From assembly GCA_964478815.1 (NCBI GenBank), contig CAYZKY010000006.1:17624-81623 (forward strand): a DNA stretch of 64,000 nt. The letters run 5' to 3'. The notes beneath the pieces were generated by a model. That model was not told where the DNA came from. It did not search any database and saw nothing but the letters and a program-made list of their open reading frames with translations. Of the stretch, positions 53,587 through 61,902 are shown piece after piece; the first letter of the stretch is position 1, and each line of letters opens with the position of its first letter. Source of the stretch: DASVNK01 sp964478815. GTDB lineage: Bacteria > Verrucomicrobiota > Verrucomicrobiia > Limisphaerales > SXQI01. Both the position numbers and the translations under genes were made by a program.

Positions 53587-55401
53587 TTAGTAATTGAAAA
53601 CAAAATCGAGTTTGTTGAGCAAGGCCCACTGCAGGTCCTCCACCCCGGTCTGGCGGTCCTGCTCGATCCAGGAAGCGGCCAAGGCCCGTTCCGCGGGCAG
53701 CGGCGGCCGCGACAGGGTGGAGAGGTAAAGCGCTTCGACGATGGCCTCGCCCGAACGGTCGGACTTCACCAGTTGTTCGACCGTGCTGCCATTTTCGGCC
53801 CGGGCGCGGCGGGTCACGAAGGGATTATTCATCAGCATCAGGGCCTGAAGGATCGAGCCGCCGGGCTGGCGATCGAACTGCTCGCGATTGGCCTGGCCGA
53901 AGGTTTGCAGGAACGCCTTCGCTTCGCCCGAGATGTTTTCCGGCGAGGCGGCCTGCGTCCAGAACCGGATGGGCGGGCGCTCGGTGCCGTAGGCCATGTC
54001 GCGGTAGCGATAATTTCCGAAGACCTGGGTGGCCTGGCAGATCGCATCGTGCAACTGCTCGGCCGTGAGCTGGCGGATGTAGCGGCGCGCGAAGTAAGGC
54101 GTGTAGGAGGCTTTCCATTCGCCATCGAAACGGGCGGAAAGCTGGTAGGCGCTGGATTGGGCGAGCCGCCGCATGAGATGCCTCAGGCTGAAACCATGCG
54201 ACGAGAAGTCGCGCGCTAACTCATCGAGCAAGCCGGGATTGAGCGGCTGAATCGTCCACGGCGCGGGCGGCGGGTTGGCGGGGTCTTGCCGCGCGAGGTC
54301 GAACGCGTCGACCGGCTCGACCAGGCCCAATCCGAACAACTCTTTCCAGAACCAATTGACGGACGCGCGGGCGAATTGCGGATGCGTCGTGAGCATCCGC
54401 GCGAATTGGGGGCGCAGCGGTTTCGCGGGATCGGCCTTCTCGCCGGTCAGCATGAACGCGGGTTGCACCTCCGTGCCGCGGCGTTGCAGGCGCACCGAGC
54501 TGGGTGCGGTGGCGTCGTAACCGGAGCCGTCATCGGTGATGGTGAACCGATCCTGAAAGGGGACGATCTGGACGCGGGTCTTTCCGAAGAAGGCGGCCAT
54601 CGCCCACAGATCGGAGCGGGACTTGGAGATGAGGTCGACATCGACCTTTTCGAGAAAGCCCTTTCCGCCGTGGCAGGAGATGCACTGATAATTGACGCCA
54701 AGGAAGACGCGCGCGGTTTGCACCGCGATTTCGTCGGAGGTGTCTTCGTGGCGGTCGGAATACATGGTGTCGCCGGCGACGTGCCAGCGGGCCAGAAAAC
54801 CGGCGGGGGCCGCGTCCGGAAGCCAGACTGAGTTCGGAGCCGACACGGTGAGCATTTCGGTCACGAACTGGTCGTAGGGCTTGTCGGCCTTGAGCGAAGC
54901 ACGAATCCAGCCATCGAAGTTTTGCGTGGTGGGATCGCCGATGCGGTTGCCGCAATTCCGCACGAGGTCGCCAAACCAATAAGCCCAGTGGTCCACCCAA
55001 GCCTGGCTTTCGAGCAGTTCGTCGATCAGGCGGTCGCGCTTGTCCGGGCCGGAATCCTCGACGAATTGGCGAAGGCGCTCAATGGTGGGAATGCGGCCGG
55101 TCAGATCGAGGTGGACGCGCCGACCGAATTCGTAATCGTTCGACAGGGGGGCGTGCGGGATGCCGTCACGCTCCATTGCGGCGAAGAGACGGGTGTCGAT
55201 GAAATTCCGGCGGGCGACGGCTCCTTCCGTGGAACCCAGCCGCGGAAGCTGGCGGGCGACCGAATCGGTGACGCGGCTCGCGCGGATTTCGGCGGATTCG
55301 CTTTTGGCGTCGGGATGCGCGGCATCGCGCGGGGCTTCGGCACGACCGAGGCCCAAGGCTGCTGCCAGGAGCGTGAACGCGATGCAGGCGCGCGAAATCA
55401 T
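53587..55401 (-). CDS. DUF1549 and DUF1553 domain-containing exported protein
   Basis: From ATG 55401 the product is 604 residues, with signal peptide ISRACIAFTLLAAALGLGRA. DUF1549 (about 60-270) includes FGRRVHLDLTGRIPTIERLR, WVDHWAYWFGDLVRN and a heme-type motif CISCH in VFLGVNYQCISCHGGKG. DUF1553 (about 340-590) includes FARASVNWFWKELFGLGLVE and LMRRLAQSSAYQLSAR. The N-terminal cytochrome domain (PSCyt1) of larger homologues is absent. It pairs with the DUF1501 gene 5 bp downstream. The function is not established; the CxxCH suggests heme. Confidence 0.92.
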   Translation of the reverse strand: MISRACIAFTLLAAALGLGRAEAPRDAAHPDAKSESAEIRASRVTDSVARQLPRLGSTEGAVARRNFIDTRLFAAMERDGIPHAPLSNDYEFGRRVHLDLTGRIPTIERLRQFVEDSGPDKRDRLIDELLESQAWVDHWAYWFGDLVRNCGNRIGDPTTQNFDGWIRASLKADKPYDQFVTEMLTVSAPNSVWLPDAAPAGFLARWHVAGDTMYSDRHEDTSDEIAVQTARVFLGVNYQCISCHGGKGFLEKVDVDLISKSRSDLWAMAAFFGKTRVQIVPFQDRFTITDDGSGYDATAPSSVRLQRRGTEVQPAFMLTGEKADPAKPLRPQFARMLTTHPQFARASVNWFWKELFGLGLVEPVDAFDLARQDPANPPPAPWTIQPLNPGLLDELARDFSSHGFSLRHLMRRLAQSSAYQLSARFDGEWKASYTPYFARRYIRQLTAEQLHDAICQATQVFGNYRYRDMAYGTERPPIRFWTQAASPENISGEAKAFLQTFGQANREQFDRQPGGSILQALMLMNNPFVTRRARAENGSTVEQLVKSDRSGEAIVEALYLSTLSRPPLPAERALAASWIEQDRQTGVEDLQWALLNKLDFVFNY

Positions 55402-55502
55402 GGGTCGCTGTGCCAACCATCGCCCTGACGCGGCTATTTGGCAATGGAGCGTTTTAGGCCGTTGCATTGCCCCGTCCGCATGGGCCCGATGTGCGAGATC
55501 CG

Positions 55503-56522
55503 CTACGAGCGCTTCGTTCCGGCCGGTTTCGGGTGGGCGTGGTCGCGATCATGAGAATGATCGTGCCCGTGGGAGTGGAGGTGGCGGTCGCGCTGTTCCG
55601 CCTGGACCTGCTTGGCCAGGAAGGGTTTGCCGCCCAGTTCCATGTAGGCTTTTTCAAGCTGGTGCGGGAAGAAGTCTCCCACATACCGGGCGATGCGGGG
55701 ATTCTGCTTGAGCGCTTCGCGCGCGGCGGCGATGGATTCCTCCGGCTTTTTGAGTTTGGACTTTCGAAGCTTTTTCGCCTGCGCGAGCAGTTCGCGGAAG
55801 TACATCTGCTGGTCCTCCAGCACCGACCCGTCGCCGGTGGGGCCGTGGCCGGGGCAGACCATGACGGGCTTGAGCTGTTTGGCGCGTTCGAGCGTCTTGA
55901 TCCACGCGTGAATGTCCCCATCGCCCGTGAAGTTATACGGCCCGTTGACGCAGGCGTCGCCGGTGAAAAGGATGCGCTCCTTGGGGAGCCACGCGAACCC
56001 ATCGCCCTTCGTATGCGCCACGCCGAAATGGCGCAACTCGACGCGGCGCTGGCCGTCGTCGAAATACATCTGATCCGGGAAGAGCAGGGTGGGCAATTTC
56101 AGTTTGCTGTTGGCGACATCCGGGCGGCCCTTGGCGGCGTCGTTCCAGCGGCCGGGCTCGAGGCGTTTCATTTCCTCCACCACTCCGGTGTGCGCGACGG
56201 GCGTGGCCCCGTTCTCGACCCAGACCTGGTTTCCGTAAGCGTGATCGCCGTGGTGATGCGTATCGAAGGCGAAGCGAATCGGCTTGTCGGTAAGCTGGCG
56301 AATCTTGGGAATGACCTCGTGCGCGCCGGAGGGGAAGTTGGCGTCGATGACCAGCACATAGTCGTCGAGCACCACCCAGCCATTGTTGCAATGGCCCCGG
56401 GTTATATCCCCTTCGTGGAAATAGACATTCGGCGCGACCGTCTCGACCTTGTTGACTTCCGCCCAGAGGAGGGCAGGGGAGGCGCACAGCAGTGCGGCCA
56501 TCCATCGGCGCAGTGTGATCAT
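55503..56522 (-). CDS. Exported MBL-fold metallohydrolase with His-rich tail
   Basis: A 339-residue protein with leader LRRWMAALLCASPALLWAEV and the metallo-beta-lactamase fold. The metal motif appears in DTHHHGDHAYGNQVW (HxHxDH), with further ligands in GVAHTKGDGFAWLPKE, LFTGDACVNGP and VCPGHGPTGDGS. The C-terminus ends in a His/Asp-rich segment (HSHGHDHSHDRDHAH), likely a metal-storage or delivery tail. Without more data the activity could be lactonase, glyoxalase-II-like or beta-lactamase-like. The earlier in-frame ATG adds a non-coding-looking N-terminus and was not used. Confidence 0.85.
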   Translation of the reverse strand: MITLRRWMAALLCASPALLWAEVNKVETVAPNVYFHEGDITRGHCNNGWVVLDDYVLVIDANFPSGAHEVIPKIRQLTDKPIRFAFDTHHHGDHAYGNQVWVENGATPVAHTGVVEEMKRLEPGRWNDAAKGRPDVANSKLKLPTLLFPDQMYFDDGQRRVELRHFGVAHTKGDGFAWLPKERILFTGDACVNGPYNFTGDGDIHAWIKTLERAKQLKPVMVCPGHGPTGDGSVLEDQQMYFRELLAQAKKLRKSKLKKPEESIAAAREALKQNPRIARYVGDFFPHQLEKAYMELGGKPFLAKQVQAEQRDRHLHSHGHDHSHDRDHAHPKPAGTKRS

Positions 56523-56605
56523 GCGTCGAGGATGAGGAACCCCATCCAACGCGTCAATGCGGAATGCCCCCAACGCGGCCTGCGTGCGCGGCAGACACAC
56601 GGGGA

Positions 56606-56761
56606 TTATTTGGATTTCTTGAGAAACGCGAGGATCGCGAAGATGAGGAAAATGACGAAACAGACCTTGGCAATCCAGGCGGCAGTCCCGGCGACGCCGC
56701 CGAAGCCAAGAACACCTGCGATGAGCGCGATGACGAGAAAAACGATGGTGTAGTGAAGCAT
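56606..56761 (-). CDS. DUF1328 (YtjA-type) small membrane protein
   Basis: A 51-residue protein starting MLHYTIVFLVIALIAGVLGF and consisting of two membrane helices separated by GGVAGTAAWIAKV, ending AILAFLKKSK. This is the exact layout of the DUF1328/YtjA family, whose role is unknown but often stress related. It is 14 bp downstream of the next minus-strand gene and may be co-transcribed with it. Confidence 0.85.
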   Translation of the reverse strand: MLHYTIVFLVIALIAGVLGFGGVAGTAAWIAKVCFVIFLIFAILAFLKKSK

Positions 56762-56775
56762 AGAGATCTTTCTGT

Positions 56776-57465
56776 TTATGGTTTCTTGAAGCGCAGTATG
56801 AGCTGGCCGTTCTCGATGGCGACGCCCTCGACGCGATCCAGGACCTGGCGCACCGCCGGGTTGCTGTTCGCGTCGCGGGTGGCTTCATTCAGGCTGAGTT
56901 TGCTGGTGAATTCGACCGGGAGAGACATGCCGTGGACTCGTACATCCTTGAGTTCGATTTGCAACTCGGCATTGGTGAACACGGGGGCGAAGTAAACGGA
57001 GGCGTTCAGATAGCGATTCTTGAGGCTCGGCGCGAGCAGCCGGGTGGTGGCTTGCTGCCAGGGCTTGAATTCATCCAGGGGCAGGCTGACCGTGGCTTTG
57101 ACCAGGTTGGTTTCGAGCGCGAAGTGGATGCGGTTGGAGAGCACCTGCATGGCCTTCGGATTTTGCCGCAGCAGGACGTTCAAGTCGTTGGCTTCGAGGG
57201 CAATCTGGTCGGCGCCCCCGCGCTGGAATTGCGTGCGGAGTTCATCCGCGCGCCGCGCCACATCGGCGTCGGTCAGGCCGATCGAAGGGACTTCCGCGGG
57301 CGCGGCTTCGGTGTAGGTCGCGACCAGTTTCTTGACCGCGTACCGAGTGCCGAAATAGGTGCCGACCACCAGGCCGAGGAAGACCAGCACCAAGGTCAGG
57401 CAACCGTAGAAAAAGCACCCGCGACTCCTCCGCTCCGAATTCATCCAGGGAGTGCGATAGTCCAC
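56776..57465 (-). CDS. Membrane-anchored hypothetical protein
   Basis: From GTG 57465 the product is 229 residues. GGGGAGC just upstream gives this start a ribosome-binding site; ATG 57444 is the alternative. One N-terminal helix (CFFYGCLTLVLVFLGLVVGT) anchors a periplasmic domain with a helical part (DADVARRADELRTQFQRGG) and beta-rich remainder (NRIHFALETNLVKATVSLPL). No known family is recognised. It is encoded just ahead of the DUF1328 protein. Confidence 0.65.
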   Translation of the reverse strand: MDYRTPWMNSERRSRGCFFYGCLTLVLVFLGLVVGTYFGTRYAVKKLVATYTEAAPAEVPSIGLTDADVARRADELRTQFQRGGADQIALEANDLNVLLRQNPKAMQVLSNRIHFALETNLVKATVSLPLDEFKPWQQATTRLLAPSLKNRYLNASVYFAPVFTNAELQIELKDVRVHGMSLPVEFTSKLSLNEATRDANSNPAVRQVLDRVEGVAIENGQLILRFKKP

Positions 57466-57594
57466 CCGCTCCCCGGGTGCAAGCGGAAACAGTGGGATCG
57501 CTATCCGTGGAAGGGCCAGCCGCTTCGCGCGGACATCCGCATCGCCTTTTGCTCGCCAGGAGGGCGTGCTTGGGCTGAGTTATGAGCAGGTTCC

Positions 57595-58047
57595 ATGAAC
57601 GACTATCGGCATACCCAGCCCGGGAAATTCATGGTCGTCGCGATGGCCGCGGCGGCGGCGCTGGTCTTGACGCTCGGCCTGCTGGTGGCACGGCCGGCCC
57701 TCGCCGGGGTCCCCATACTGCTGATTTGCGGATGGCGCTTCCACAGCCTGACGGTCGAAATCGCGGACTCGGAATTGCGTTGGCGCTTCGGGCCGGGTTT
57801 GATCCGGAAGAAAGTTCCTCTGGCGGATGTTTTGGGGGTGCAAGCCGTGCGCACTACCTGGATGGAAGGGTGGGGGATTCATTGTGGGCCGCACGGCTGG
57901 CTCTACAACGTCTCGGGATACGACGCCGTGGCGGTGACGCTCCGCGATGGCCGGCGGTTTGCGCTGGGCACGGACCAGCCGGAGGCGCTGCTCAACGCCT
58001 TCCGGCAAAGGGGTATCCCGGCGAGAAATCTGGCTGAGAGCCTGTAA
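57595..58047 (+). CDS. Small membrane protein with PH-like domain
   Basis: A 150-residue protein. Residues 10-45 make two hydrophobic helices (VVAMAAAAALVLTLGLLVAR and GVPILLICGW). The rest looks like a bacterial PH-type beta domain: LTVEIADSELRWRFGPGLIR, VPLADVLGVQAVRTTWMEGW, then DAVAVTLRDGRRFALGTDQP and EALLNAFRQRG. Such proteins are widespread and of unknown function. It stands alone between divergent and convergent neighbours. Confidence 0.65.
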   Translation: MNDYRHTQPGKFMVVAMAAAAALVLTLGLLVARPALAGVPILLICGWRFHSLTVEIADSELRWRFGPGLIRKKVPLADVLGVQAVRTTWMEGWGIHCGPHGWLYNVSGYDAVAVTLRDGRRFALGTDQPEALLNAFRQRGIPARNLAESL

Positions 58048-58091
58048 AATGCGTCACGCGCAGTCCGGGTATCGCTTCGGCATTAGGCAAA

Positions 58092-58634
58092 TCAGGCGCT
58101 GATGAGCCTGAGGCCGCGCCAAAAGAGCCTGCCGCAAGCAAAGGCCAGCAGGCCTAGAGTCGATCCGGCGTCTGGTACTTCTACTTCTTGATCGTCTGGC
58201 TTCCGCAAGCGCCAGTTGAGCGGAGTATATACTTCGTAGGCGGAGCCCAACAGAGGAGTGGTCTGGAACAAATCGAAATGCTCGAACTCCGTAGAGATTA
58301 AGAAAGCCTGTCCTGGCACTCCCAAATCTGCCGCAAGGATGTCCATTAGCGAACCATCGATCGTAACCAGCGCACCCTTGCCGTACTCTCCATAAATCGT
58401 CCGAAGGTACGGCAGTTGCGGTCCGGGAACGCCGTTGAGGCGGACTTCCGTCACAGCGGTGACGAACACTGTATTTCCGTCCGGCTGAAGAGTGCCTTCG
58501 AGGCTGCCAGTTAGTACATTATCTCTATTAAATCTCGTGAAGTAGGTAAAGTCGAAGGTCTCGGCTGAGGAATTTGAACTGGCGACACCAGCAAAAGCCA
58601 GCGCCGTCAAAGTGACTAGGGTAGAAACATTCAT
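58092..58634 (-). CDS. Exported protein with VPDxGST-type C-terminal sorting signal
   Basis: A 180-residue product with a signal peptide (VSTLVTLTALAFAGVASSNS), a beta-rich body (FTYFTRFNRDNVLTGSLEGT) and a C-terminus VPDAGSTLGLLAFACGRLFW followed by arginine. That is the tripartite VPDSG-CTERM pattern (motif, hydrophobic helix, basic end) processed by exosortase systems, which mark exopolysaccharide-associated proteins in Verrucomicrobiota. No exosortase gene is in the window. ATG 58667 is an alternative start. Confidence 0.75.
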   Translation of the reverse strand: MNVSTLVTLTALAFAGVASSNSSAETFDFTYFTRFNRDNVLTGSLEGTLQPDGNTVFVTAVTEVRLNGVPGPQLPYLRTIYGEYGKGALVTIDGSLMDILAADLGVPGQAFLISTEFEHFDLFQTTPLLGSAYEVYTPLNWRLRKPDDQEVEVPDAGSTLGLLAFACGRLFWRGLRLISA

Positions 58635-58783
58635 ATGGTTAGAGCGAGAACAGTTCTTCACATGCATTTGAGATGGTCAAGCATGAAAGTTTCGCCTGTC
58701 CGCACTCGCAAACACTGACGCTTTTTGGCGAAGATCGTCTTCAGTTTCCACTGCCTTTCTTCCCGGCCGGAGCGGCACCAGCG

Positions 58784-58802
58784 GCCACTTCCGATCGCAC
58801 CC
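58784..58802 (-). repeat. Solo copy of MITE-like terminal sequence
   Basis: GCCACTTCCGATCGCACCC matches the sequence at the outer end of the 31.46-kb element (GCCACTTCCGATCACACCC, reverse strand 31462-31480) with one mismatch. It is followed by a run of C. No partner inverted copy is visible within the next 200 bp, so this looks like a solo or decayed end. Confidence 0.5.
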
Positions 58803-58841
58803 CCCCCCTCGTAGTCGCCGCTTGAATTTGCCCGGCCGACT

Positions 58842-59576
58842 TTGCAGGCTGGCGCGCGATTGAACCAGGAAGGAAACACGCGGATCAAGGATTTGCCGGA
58901 GCATGAGCGCCCCCGGGAGCGGCTCGTCGAACGCGGGGCCGAGCATTTGCGGGATGCCGAATTGCTGGCCATTCTGCTGCGCACGGGTTCGAAGGGCTTT
59001 TCCGCCGTTCACATCGGGGAGCAACTCCTGCGCGAATTCGGCACGCTCGACCGGCTCGCCCGCGCGCCGCTGGAGGATTTGCAGCGAGTCAAGGGCGTGG
59101 GGCGCGACAAGGCCATCGGCCTCCGCAGCGCCTTCACCCTGGCCCAACGGATGGCGCGCGAGTTGCGCGGGGAGAGCCCGCTCCTCGACCGGCCCGAAAC
59201 GATCGCCGATTTCATGCGCGAGGAAGTGCGCTTTCACGAGGTCGAGTATCTGCATGTGCTGCTCCTCAACGTCCGGCGGCGGCTCATTCGCATCGAACGC
59301 ATTTCCCAAGGCACGGTCGATAGCGCCCTGGCGCATCCCCGGGATGTTTTTCGCGCCGCCATCGCGGCCAATGCCGCGGCCATCGCCTTGGTGCATAACC
59401 ATCCGACCGGCGATCCTTCCCCTTCCGATGCCGACGTGCGCATGACCCGGGATATGATCCGCGCCGGGCAGATCTTGAAAATCGAGCTGGTCGACCACGT
59501 CATTATCGGCGCGCGCACCGCCAGCCGCCCGAAGGACTACGCGTCGCTGCGGGAATTGGGACTTTTCTACTCGTGA
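58842..59576 (+). CDS. radC: RadC family JAB/MPN domain protein
   Basis: The 244-residue product matches RadC. It starts with DLPEHERPRERLVERG and a helix-hairpin-helix stretch (LEDLQRVKGVGRDKAIGL). The JAMM metalloprotease-like domain follows, with HNHPTGDPSPSDAD supplying the zinc-binding histidines and Asp. Once thought a DNA repair protein, its role is unsettled. There is no ATG near the conserved start: TTG 58842 and TTG 58860 are the candidates. The stop overlaps the lpxA GTG start by four bases. Confidence 0.9.
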   Translation: MQAGARLNQEGNTRIKDLPEHERPRERLVERGAEHLRDAELLAILLRTGSKGFSAVHIGEQLLREFGTLDRLARAPLEDLQRVKGVGRDKAIGLRSAFTLAQRMARELRGESPLLDRPETIADFMREEVRFHEVEYLHVLLLNVRRRLIRIERISQGTVDSALAHPRDVFRAAIAANAAAIALVHNHPTGDPSPSDADVRMTRDMIRAGQILKIELVDHVIIGARTASRPKDYASLRELGLFYS

Positions 59577-60361
59577 GCATCCATCCCACGGCTGTCATCG
59601 ATCCCGCCGCCCGCCTGCGTGAAGGCGTGCGCGTCGGGCCGTATGCGGTCATCGACGGCGGGGTCGAAGTCGGCCCGGACTGCGACATCGGGCCCCATGT
59701 GTACCTGACCGGCCAGACGCGGATCGGCGCCCGCAACCGCTTCCACGCCGGATGTGTCATGGGCGATGCGCCGCAGGACTTGCGTTATCGCGGCGAGCCG
59801 ACCGAATTGCGGATTGGGGACGACAATGTGTTCCGCGAGCACGTCACCGTCCATCGTTCGAACAAGCTTTCGGAAGCGACCACCATCGGCTCGAATAATC
59901 TCCTCATGGCCCATTGCCATGTCGGTCACAATTCCGCGCTCGGGAATCATATTATCATCGCCAATGGCGCTCTGCTGGCGGGCCATGTCGCGGTCGCGGA
60001 TCGCGTGTTCATTTCCGGCAATTGCCTGGTGCATCAATTTGTGCGCCTCGGCACCCTGGCCATGATGCAAGGCCGCGCCGGCATCGGCAAAGACCTGCCC
60101 CCCTACACCGTCGCCACCGGAGTGAATGGGATTTGCGGTTTGAATACCGTGGGCCTGCGCCGCGCCGGAATCGCTCCGGACGACCGCCTGGAGCTGAAGC
60201 GCCTCTACCATCTCCTCTTTCGCGGCGAGGGCCGGTTCGCCGAACGCCTCGCCCAAGCCAGCGCGCTCGCCCATTCCGAATCCGGCCGCACCCTGGTCGC
60301 TTTCCTCAGCGGCGGCGGCCCGCGCGGCTTCTGCGCCGATACCGGTGGCGATAGCGAGTAG
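59573..60361 (+). CDS. lpxA: Acyl-ACP-UDP-N-acetylglucosamine O-acyltransferase
   Basis: The 262-residue enzyme performs the first step of lipid A synthesis, adding a 3-hydroxyacyl chain to UDP-GlcNAc. The left-handed beta helix shows hexapeptide repeats throughout (GVRVGPYAVIDGGVEVGPDC). The catalytic His lies in LLMAHCHVGHNSALGNHIII, and GRAGIGKDLPPYTVATGVNG is the usual late motif. It starts at GTG 59573, overlapping radC, so the two are translationally coupled, an unusual pairing. Other lpx genes are not in the window. Confidence 0.93.
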   Translation: MSIHPTAVIDPAARLREGVRVGPYAVIDGGVEVGPDCDIGPHVYLTGQTRIGARNRFHAGCVMGDAPQDLRYRGEPTELRIGDDNVFREHVTVHRSNKLSEATTIGSNNLLMAHCHVGHNSALGNHIIIANGALLAGHVAVADRVFISGNCLVHQFVRLGTLAMMQGRAGIGKDLPPYTVATGVNGICGLNTVGLRRAGIAPDDRLELKRLYHLLFRGEGRFAERLAQASALAHSESGRTLVAFLSGGGPRGFCADTGGDSE

Positions 60362-60691
60362 CCAGCACGTTGCCTGGGCCGGGCGCGATTTCGCAAATTC
60401 GGCCCTGATTCAGACTGCCGGTCGTGCCCCTCTGGGTAGCGACAGCCGTCTCGGCTGTCCCGGCGGGCGTCTCGCCCGCCGCCCCCGCACCCGGGCCCAC
60501 TCATACCAACTCCGTGAATATACTGGTAGAATGGGAGTGCTCATTTTGGGTAGGACGGCCGCCCCGGCTGTCCGCCGTGCGCCAGCACTTCGGGCGCCTC
60601 GCCCGAACGTTCGCTCCGGATACAAGCGGCTTTGCCATCGTAATATAAAAAAACTTGCGACAAATCCCGAGTTGGTTAAATCGGCTTTCGA
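60362..60691. other. Intergenic region with hairpin repeats
   Basis: No gene is seen. It contains the double hairpin (60441-60480), a third GGACGGCCG/CGGCTGTCC-type hairpin near 60,553-60,573 and, from about 60,640, an abrupt fall in GC that continues into the next gene. Confidence 0.6.
60441..60480 (-). repeat. Double hairpin repeat, second copy
   Basis: GACAGCCG-TCT-CGGCTGTC (60441-60459) and GGCGGGCG-TCT-CGCCCGCC (60462-60480) are the reverse-complement counterpart of the hairpin pair at 31516-31558, in the mirrored order and including the flanking GGTAGC. Here the outer 16-bp termini of the 31.5-kb element are missing. Confidence 0.75.
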
Positions 60692-61312
60692 ATGAAATGG
60701 TATCGTGTATTATCTCGCATGTCTTCGAGCATGGCAGAATCGTTGGAGACGACAGAGGCCGATTTCAAGGGATTTGATCCACAACGGCTGTATAAAGGTG
60801 AAAAAATTAACAATTGGCCAGAAGGAGTAGCCTTTTATGCAACAAATAAGCAGAATTGGACGCGAGTCGACGACGTTCTTATGAATAGCTTTGCTGACAG
60901 GACGACTTTTCGTGCTTATCTCTTCCCAATTTACTCAAGACGCCTGCAAGATGCGCTTTTGTCAGCAGGCATAGGGGATCTGCAGTTTTTGCCATGCCGA
61001 GTGCGTGACGGGCGAGGATGCGATATATCAGGTCATGCAATGGCTAACGTACTTACATTTCGCGATGCTTTGGATCATCGTGAATCGAAGGTATATTATC
61101 GTGATAACACGATCCTCCCCCGCCCCAACGTTTCTGGAAATGTGAGTGCAATTATTACGGCTGCACTTTTCGCGAACCGAATCCAAAATTGTGATTTGTT
61201 TCGCCTCCCAGAAGACCCTCGAGAACTTTTTGTTTCTGACAGATTTCGGATAATCTACCGGAAGCTCAAAGCGACGGGAATTTCGTTTGACGAATGTCGT
61301 GTTCAACCATAG
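60692..61312 (+). CDS. Imm11-like (DUF1629-type) protein, AT-rich
   Basis: A 206-residue cytosolic protein in DNA visibly richer in A and T than its surroundings, which suggests recent acquisition. GFDPQRLYKGEKINNWPEGV near the start and ELFVSDRFRIIYRKLKATGI at the end resemble Imm11/DUF1629 proteins, which serve as immunity proteins against secreted toxins. No toxin gene is adjacent in the window. The assignment is tentative; it may be an orphan immunity gene. ATG at 60719 is an alternative start. Confidence 0.5.
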   Translation: MKWYRVLSRMSSSMAESLETTEADFKGFDPQRLYKGEKINNWPEGVAFYATNKQNWTRVDDVLMNSFADRTTFRAYLFPIYSRRLQDALLSAGIGDLQFLPCRVRDGRGCDISGHAMANVLTFRDALDHRESKVYYRDNTILPRPNVSGNVSAIITAALFANRIQNCDLFRLPEDPRELFVSDRFRIIYRKLKATGISFDECRVQP

Positions 61313-61432
61313 CACGCGAGGTGCTATTCGGCGCTGGAGAAGGCGGAGTGGGAGAATTGATTAAAGCTCGCTATGAGGAAGTGTCGGGCTAACCGCGCCA
61401 AACTCGGCTAATCTCCTGAGCCATAAATAAGT

Positions 61433-61828
61433 GTGCATCGTTATGATCGATTGGGCCAGATCGACAATTCCTTCTCGCCCGTCCTCCTGAACGGCCCAGC
61501 ACGAGCTTTCCTCAGAGAATCCAACGGCGACATCCTCGTCGGCGGGGGATTCACGACCGTCAACGGCCTCGATTTCCCCGGCGTCGTTCGGATCGTCGGC
61601 GATCGGGTGATCCCGACGATCAGCCTCCAGACACACGCGGCGGGAGCCTTCGAGATGAAGTTCCTCGTCACCGGAAACGTTTGGGGCACCCTGTCCATCC
61701 AGCGCAGCCTGGACCTCAAGACTTGGCAGGAAATCCTCGTCGCACCCGGCTTCACCGGCTCCTTCGGCTGGCAGACCAACCATCCTTCCTCCGGCTCCGA
61801 ATTCTTCCGCGCCTCCGTCTCTCCTTAG
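61433..61828 (+). pseudogene. C-terminal fragment of a delta-60 repeat (DUF5122) protein
   Basis: The 131-residue frame begins at a GTG with no signal peptide and in the middle of a repeat: DRLGQIDNSFSP, then GDILVGGGFTTVNGLDFPGV, as in delta-60 beta-propeller repeats. The remaining C-terminal part (SIQRSLDLKTWQEILVAPGF, NHPSSGSEFFRASVSP) is the usual tail of such secreted proteins. An in-frame stop lies just upstream at 61424. The 5' portion, which would encode the signal and many repeats, is absent, so this is a gene remnant. Confidence 0.65.
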
Positions 61829-61902
61829 GAGGGGGTTAAAACTGCGGTTCGAACATGCCTCCCGGTGTTACCCCAGCCGCCTGTCTGGTGTTCCGGATCC
61901 AC

